A stretch of 64,000 nt of DNA from assembly GCF_023699985.2 (NCBI RefSeq), contig NW_027224264.1, positions 2,666,001 through 2,730,000 on the forward strand, in the 5' to 3' direction. Below the pieces are notes generated by a model. It did no database searches. It saw only the letters and a program-made list of their open reading frames with translations, and was not told the origin of the DNA. This document shows positions 59,175 through 64,000 of this stretch, piece by piece (within the stretch, counting starts at the first letter, position 1; each line of letters opens with the position of its first letter). This DNA is from Odocoileus virginianus (taxonomy: Eukaryota > Chordata > Mammalia > Artiodactyla > Cervidae). A program made the position numbers and the translations under genes.

Positions 59175-60129
59175 CTTTATTTTTTAAACGTTTTATTTTG
59201 TGTTGAGGTATAGTAAGTTAACAATGTTGTGATCATTTCAGCTGAACAGTGAAGGGACTCAGACATATGTATACATGTATCCATTCTCTCTCAAACTCCC
59301 ATCCATCCAGGCTACCATGTAATATTGAGCAGTGTTTCTCATGCATACAGTAGGTCCTTGTTAGTTATCCATTTTAAACAGAGCAGTGTGTACATATTCG
59401 TCCTCATCTCCCTAACTATCCCTTCCCCCAACCTTCCCCCCTGGCAACCATAAGTTTGTTTTCTAAGTCTGTAAGTCTCTTTCTGTTTTGTAAGTTCATT
59501 TGTATGTTTTCTTTTCAGATTCCACACTATAAGGGATGTCATATGATATTTCTCCTTCTCTGACTTCACTCAGTATGACAATCTCTAGGTCCATCCATGT
59601 TGCTGCAAATGGCATTATTTCATTATTTTTAATGGCTGAGTAATATTCCATTGTATATATGTACCACATCTTCTTTATCCATTCTTCTGTTGATGGACAT
59701 TTAGGTTGCTTCCATGTCTTGGCTATTGTAAACAGTGCTGCAATGAACATTGGGATGCATGTATCTTTTTGGATCATGTTTTTCTCTGGATATATGATCA
59801 GGAGTGTGATTGCAAGGTCATATGCTAGCTCTATTTTTAATTTTTTTATGGAACCTTCATACTGTTCTCCATAGTAGCTATATGAATTTACATTCTCACT
59901 AACAGTGTAGGAGGGTTACCTTCTCTTCATGCCCTCTCCAGTATTTATTATTTGTGGATTTTTTGATGATAGCCATTCTGGCTGGTATGAGGTGATATCT
60001 CATTGTAGTTTTGATTTGCACTTCTCTAATAATTAGTGATGTTGAACATCTTTTCATGTGCCTCTTGGCCATCTGTATGTCTTCTTTGGAGAAATGTTTA
60101 TTTAGGTCTTTTGCCCATTTGTTGTTTAT
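59175..60129 (-). mobile_element. 5'-truncated L1 LINE with 12-bp TSD, copy E
   Basis: Minus-strand L1 3' UTR (59175 to about 59500) and ORF2 C-terminal region. IPMFIAALFTIAKTWKQPKC and WYIYTMEYYSAIKNNEIMPF are readable at about 59760-59610. A perfect 12-bp duplication TCCAAAATTTTA lies at 59163-59174 and 60130-60141. Its 3' UTR differs from that of copies A and B, so it belongs to another L1 subfamily. Confidence 0.95.
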
Positions 60130-60141
60130 TCCAAAATTTTA

Positions 60142-60644
60142 AATCTGCCTTGTTTCAGGATTATGTTTTATAAACTCTAAAATCTCCAAGTGAAGGCTTA
60201 TATATTAGGATGTTTGAAAATTCATAGGCAGATAAATAATTTTTCAGAGATACTTTATATCAAGATGGTAATTGTTCAATATTGTGTTTCTTTCAAGGAA
60301 ATCAAAGCATTTTCTTGGCAGCTCTTTGATATGTCATATAGTCAAGGCATAATCCCTTAATAAAGATCAGAGTTACTAATATATTGCATTACAATATTTT
60401 TTTTTCACAGCTTATAAAACCCTTTTGTTGGTTTGAGACTTCAAGAGCTCCTTGGGTGAAATCTGAAACTGGTTCCCATACAGGAGAGAGATAAGAGAAA
60501 GAGGCCACCCACCTCAGATCTGCAGGTGGAAATTTTAATAAACAAGGGAAATTACATACCAAATTATCCTGGGTGACCACAAGATGAGTAGATCTCTGCA
60601 TCAGCCCTCCAGAATCTCAAGAGTTTAAATAGAGGACTTAATAG
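60142..60644. other. No gene seen
   Basis: Unassigned sequence. Confidence 0.4.
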
Positions 60645-60972
60645 GTTTTGTTGTTGTTCAGTCCCTCAGTCATGTCTGTGTCCAATTCTTTGCAACTCCA
60701 TGGACTGTAGCCCACCAGGCTTCCCTGTCCTTCACTATCTCCCAGAGTTTGTTCAAATTCATGTCCACTGAGTCAGTGATGCCAACCAACCATCTCATCC
60801 TATTTCCCCCCTTCTCCTCCTTCTCCTGCCCTCAGTCTTTCCCCAAATTAGGGTCTTTTCCAATGAGTCAGCTCTTTGCATCAGGTGGCCTAAGTATTGG
60901 AGCTTCAGCTTCAGCATCAGTCCTTCCAGTGAATATTCAGAGTTGATTTCCTTTAGGACTGACTGGTTTTAG
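60645..60972 (-). mobile_element. BovB 3' fragment
   Basis: Minus-strand BovB 3' terminus with a GTT-rich tail ('ttgttgttcagtccctcagt') and the usual 'agtattggagcttcagcttc' and 'agtccttccagtgaatattc' blocks. 5'-truncated at about 60972. No clear target duplication. Confidence 0.9.
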
Positions 60973-61189
60973 TCACATACATAGATCAAATGGTCTGAAT
61001 AACAAATAACACCTGACTCTCTCAAGGCTGCGTCCTTGAAGTAACTCCAACAGAAGGAACTGTGGGCAGAATATATATTCCAAGGACAGGGTAGAGGATG
61101 AGGAACATCTGATTGCCCAGGTCCAGCTCTCAGATCAAACGACAGTTTTGTCCACTGTTAATCTTCTCCAACAACTTCCTTATTTGCAA
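60973..61189. other. No gene seen
   Basis: Unassigned sequence. Confidence 0.4.
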
Positions 61190-61340
61190 TTATCTTATGA
61201 AGTAGGTAAAGGTGGCTTCATCATTTCTGTCCACTGTATAGTTAGGAAAATTAGGACTTAGTGAGTAGGTACCAGGAAGAGAATTTGAATTCAGGCCTTC
61301 AGTCTCCAAATCTAGTGCTTATTTTCCTACACAGTGTTAA
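61190..61340 (-). mobile_element. MIR SINE relic
   Basis: 'tcttatgaagtaggtaaagg', 'ttaggaaaattaggacttag' and 'gaatttgaattcaggccttc' follow MIR in reverse orientation. Confidence 0.75.
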
Positions 61341-61839
61341 GAAATAATAATTAAAAGAGCCAAAGAAGAAAGTTGAGAGGGATTAAAACCATGAAACAGG
61401 TGCCCATTCCCTTTTGCAGGCCATTCATTTATTAGTCTTTTTTATTTCACAAGTTTCAAAGGGCTAATGATGCATGTCATAATGTTCAGCTGAGTGACTG
61501 GTCTGTACGGATTATACAAAAAGTCTATTTTAATTTAAATATTTATGATTCACATCTCTACCAAGACACATTCTCCTGTTGGTCAATAAACCCTTAACAA
61601 TTACCTTGAGAAGGTTTTACTGAGGCCATACAATGGTTATCAGAGAAGAAAGAATATCCCAAGAATCAGTGCTCAGACAGGAATGGGGACACTCAGAAAT
61701 TTGATAATACATCAACACTGAAGCTTTCATTTCTGTTTCAAAGTTTAAGTACCATTGAAATCATACTATTTTCAGGGTAACTAAGTAGAGTGCTTAAAAA
61801 AAAAATTTACTGCATCCCAAGCAGAGTTTCAAGATGCTT
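61341..61839. other. No gene seen
   Basis: Unassigned AT-rich sequence. Confidence 0.4.
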
Positions 61840-62030
61840 ACTTAACACTAGGATTGAAAGGAAACTTAGACAGTATCTATGCCAACCCCTTTCTTTTAAA
61901 AAACAAAGAAGACAAAGTTCAGAGGTGCTATGACTTGCCCAAGTTCTCACAGTTGGTGGTATAGTTGGATATACAATCCTACTTTCTTGTGTCCCTCTTG
62001 TCTCTTTCATCACATCTCCTAAATCTCTCC
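61840..62030 (-). mobile_element. MIR-like relic
   Basis: 'ccaacccctttcttttaaaa', 'caaagttcagaggtgctatg' and 'acttgcccaagttctcacag' follow the MIR-type core in reverse orientation. Confidence 0.6.
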
Positions 62031-63164
62031 TCACTCTACTACAAAATGTATGTTTGAATAAAATATATATTAATTAATTTTTAATATTACTGTAACTGTA
62101 GTCACATGAAAATGAGCATCCAAATAAAAAACTCTTTCATCTTATGTTTAATAATGTGAATTTGCAATACTTGTCACTAGTAAAAATAACACTTTATTAC
62201 AAATCACATTATTATATTTTTAATTCGGTATCACTCTTAGGTTAATGTATTTGATGTAAAAACCTCAGGGCTTTCAGAACATGTCAGTATGGAGCTATTT
62301 CCCAATAATTACATGAATAAAAATCTTGTGTACATATGACTTATAAGTTTAATATTTAAGACTATTTGGTTAAGATGAGATGTTACACACTAAGTGAAGA
62401 GCCCGTCTTTTGACTAGGTAGAACATTTTTTATATTTTCTTAGAGCAGTCACACTGTATGATGTGAATCAAAGATAATGAACTTACCTTTCATCACATAG
62501 AAGCATTATATGTGGGAGAACACAACACAGTGAAAAGAACAAAAAAATAATTGACACTTGTATTTTGCATTTGTTTATAGGCTAGAAAACAGAGACATCA
62601 GGACTTCAGACTTTAACGTGAGATATGATATCTAGACAATATCACCAATATTCCCCAAGTTCTTGGTCCTATTCCTCTTCTATAATTTTTTTTTCTCATG
62701 GTAATCCAAGAGTTTTGTAACTAATCTCACTTTCCCTCATTTCTCCTCTTTTAATTATGAATTCAATTATCAGATTAATTGTATAAAGCTCAGTTTTCAG
62801 GGTACTACTTTTAATTTTTCCTCCATACCTAAATTCAAATGCCTCCATAATTTTGTCCCTGCTTGTCCATCTCTAGTTTTCTCCTGCTTGAACATCATAA
62901 AGCCCAGTGCATTTCCAACACTGTCCAGGGGAGGGTGCCCTTTTCCACAAATAAGGAGTACTGGGCTTCCTGGCTATCCCTGAAGTGACGATACGGACCT
63001 CAGGCTGTCTTAGATAGATAACAGGAATCATTAAGAGCATTCGGAGAATATGTCTAGTTCTTAATATTTTTAAGGCAAATACAGGTCATTGGGTGACAAC
63101 ATTATGAATGTCTCAAAGTAAACACTCATGATCTTCCTCTTAAACCCCAATGATCTCCCTCTGT
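62031..63164. other. No gene seen
   Basis: AT-rich unassigned sequence upstream of the HMGB1 copy. I see no upstream exon, no CpG-rich promoter and no splice-site arrangement that would supply a first exon. Confidence 0.45.
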
Positions 63165-63200
63165 CTTCATCTTTACCGTCTGAGCCACCACGGAAGCCCC
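63165..63200 (-). mobile_element. Bov-tA SINE end fragment
   Basis: 'ctttaccgtctgagccacca' and 'cggaagcccc' match the head end of Bov-tA on the minus strand. Only about 35 bp is recognisable, 50 bp upstream of the HMGB1 start codon. Confidence 0.6.
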
Positions 63201-63252
63201 TTTCATATACTACGCTCTCTCTAAAATATTTCTCCTTGATAAATAATTAAAC

Positions 63253-63900
63253 ATGGGCAAAGGAGATCCTAAGAAGCTGAGAGGCAAAATGTCATCATAT
63301 GCATTCTTTGTGCAAACTTGCCGGGAGGAGCACAAGAAGAAGCACCCGGATGCTTCAGTCAACTTCTCAGAGTTTTCTAAGAAGTGCTCAGAGAGGTGGA
63401 AGACCATGTCTGCTAAAGAGAAAGGAAAATTTGAAGACATGGCAAAGGCGGACAAGGCCCGTTATGAAAGAGAAATGAAAACTTATATCCCTCCTAAAGG
63501 GGAAACAAAAAAGAAGTTCAAGGATCCCAATGCACCCAAGAGGCCTCCTTCGGCCTTTTTCTTGTTTTGTTCTGAGTATCGTCCAAAAATCAAAGGCGAA
63601 CATCCTGGCCTGTCCATTGGTGATGTTGCAAAGAAACTGGGAGAGATGTGGAATAACACTGCTGCGGATGACAAGCAGCCTTATGAGAAGAAGGCTGCTA
63701 AGCTGAAGGAAAAGTATGAAAAGGATATTGCTGCATACCGAGCTAAAGGGAAGCCTGATGCAGCAAAAAAGGGAGTTGTCAAGGCTGAAAAAAGCAAGAA
63801 AAAGAAGGAAGAGGAGGAAGATGAGGAAGATGAAGAGGATGAGGAGGAGGAAGAAGATGAAGAGGATGAGGAGGAGGAAGAAGATGATGATGATGAATAA
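63253..63900 (+). CDS. HMGB1: HMGB1 retrocopy, intact 215-codon frame
   Basis: HMGB1 is an abundant nuclear protein that bends DNA and helps nucleosome and transcription-factor assembly; released from cells, it acts as an alarm signal. The frame encodes the full family length. HMG box A is at about residues 9-79, box B at about 95-163 and the acidic tail at about 186-215. The three redox cysteines are kept (C23, C45, C106), as are the basic linkers. The one clear difference from the HMGB1 protein as I recall it is P9L (codon CTG, explained by a CpG transition from CCG). The parental gene splits this sequence over several exons; here it is one exon followed by parental-like 3' UTR, so it is a processed retrocopy. 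The start context aaacATGG is favourable. No promoter is visible upstream. Without expression data it may be a very young pseudogene or a usable retrogene. Confidence 0.9.
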   Translation: MGKGDPKKLRGKMSSYAFFVQTCREEHKKKHPDASVNFSEFSKKCSERWKTMSAKEKGKFEDMAKADKARYEREMKTYIPPKGETKKKFKDPNAPKRPPSAFFLFCSEYRPKIKGEHPGLSIGDVAKKLGEMWNNTAADDKQPYEKKAAKLKEKYEKDIAAYRAKGKPDAAKKGVVKAEKSKKKKEEEEDEEDEEDEEEEEDEEDEEEEEDDDDE

Positions 63901-64000
63901 GTTGGTTCTAGCGCAGTTTTTTTTTCTTGTCTATAAAGCATTTAACCCCCCTGTACACAACTCACTCCTTTTAAAGAAAAAAAATTGAAATGTAAGGCTG
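63901..64000 (+). other. HMGB1-type 3' UTR, cut by window end
   Basis: Directly after the stop codon the sequence ('gttggttctagcgcag', a T-run, 'gtctataaagcatttaaccc') continues as HMGB1 mRNA 3' UTR as I recall it, supporting origin from a processed transcript. The poly-A tail and right target duplication would lie beyond the window. Confidence 0.75.

Noticed and set aside
62640..63250. Possible upstream exon or promoter for the HMGB1 copy
   Set aside because: AT-rich, no CpG cluster, no clear donor site. The copy is better explained as a processed insertion without its own promoter.
63681..63941. Serine-run frame opposite the HMGB1 tail
   Set aside because: It is the antisense shadow of the GAG/GAT-rich acidic tail codons.
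1..64000. CRISPR-like or other array of spaced direct repeats
   Set aside because: All repeated units found are SINE, LINE or leader monomers with diverged copies and no regular unique spacers. The window is mammalian.

Overview
This is a ruminant nuclear genome window, most likely bovid, and it is almost entirely intergenic and transposable-element derived. The organism is inferred from dense BovB (RTE) LINEs, Bov-tA/BOV-A2 SINEs whose 3' half is BovB-derived, CHR-type tRNA-Glu SINEs and an artiodactyl-type L1. The only credible host protein reading frame is at the far right: an intronless, fully open HMGB1 copy of 215 codons (63253-63900) that carries HMGB1-like 3' UTR and runs off the window edge. 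No rRNA, tRNA gene, CRISPR array or bacterial-type feature is present.

Layout. 1-356 is a BOV-A2 SINE in old L1 sequence. 1102-4732 is a full-length BovB (+) with a GC-rich tandem-repeat leader. 4764-12090 is a 5'-complete L1 (-) that sits tail to tail with that BovB. 12100-16170 is a nest of old L1 (-) fragments interrupted by BovB and SINE insertions. 17036-21255 is a BovB (-) whose leader has been inverted. 21264-28524 is mostly unassigned old sequence with MIR relics and a perfect 62-bp duplication. 28525-32062 holds a truncated L1 (-) and a truncated BovB (-). 33096-37425 is an old L1 (+). 37792-39200 is an LTR-like element split by an L1. 40603-40982 is an inverted SINE pair. 41495-41735 is an AT-rich block. 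45263-46107 is a truncated BovB (-). 46876-51253 is a SINE-SINE-BovB composite inside one target-site duplication (TSD). 51528-53210 is old L1. 53531-54560 is another 5'-inverted BovB. 55600-60972 holds L2, SINE, L1 and BovB relics. 60973-63252 has MIR relics and unassigned sequence, and the HMGB1 retrocopy follows.

How the parts relate. BovB supplies the reverse transcriptase that is thought to mobilise Bov-tA SINEs, and the shared 3' end is visible in many copies here. L1 machinery is the usual source of processed copies such as the HMGB1 retrogene. Every BovB and L1 reading frame is broken by stops, frameshifts or deletions, so none looks autonomously active. The most interesting material is the record of retrotransposition mechanism: twin-priming inversions in BovB and in a SINE, composite insertions bounded by one TSD, repeated use of one target, and two BovB leader types. 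One leader type resembles an L1 promoter and keeps a long antisense reading frame in both copies. I found no novel defence, metabolic or signalling system. Repeat family names rest on remembered consensus sequence and were not checked by search.
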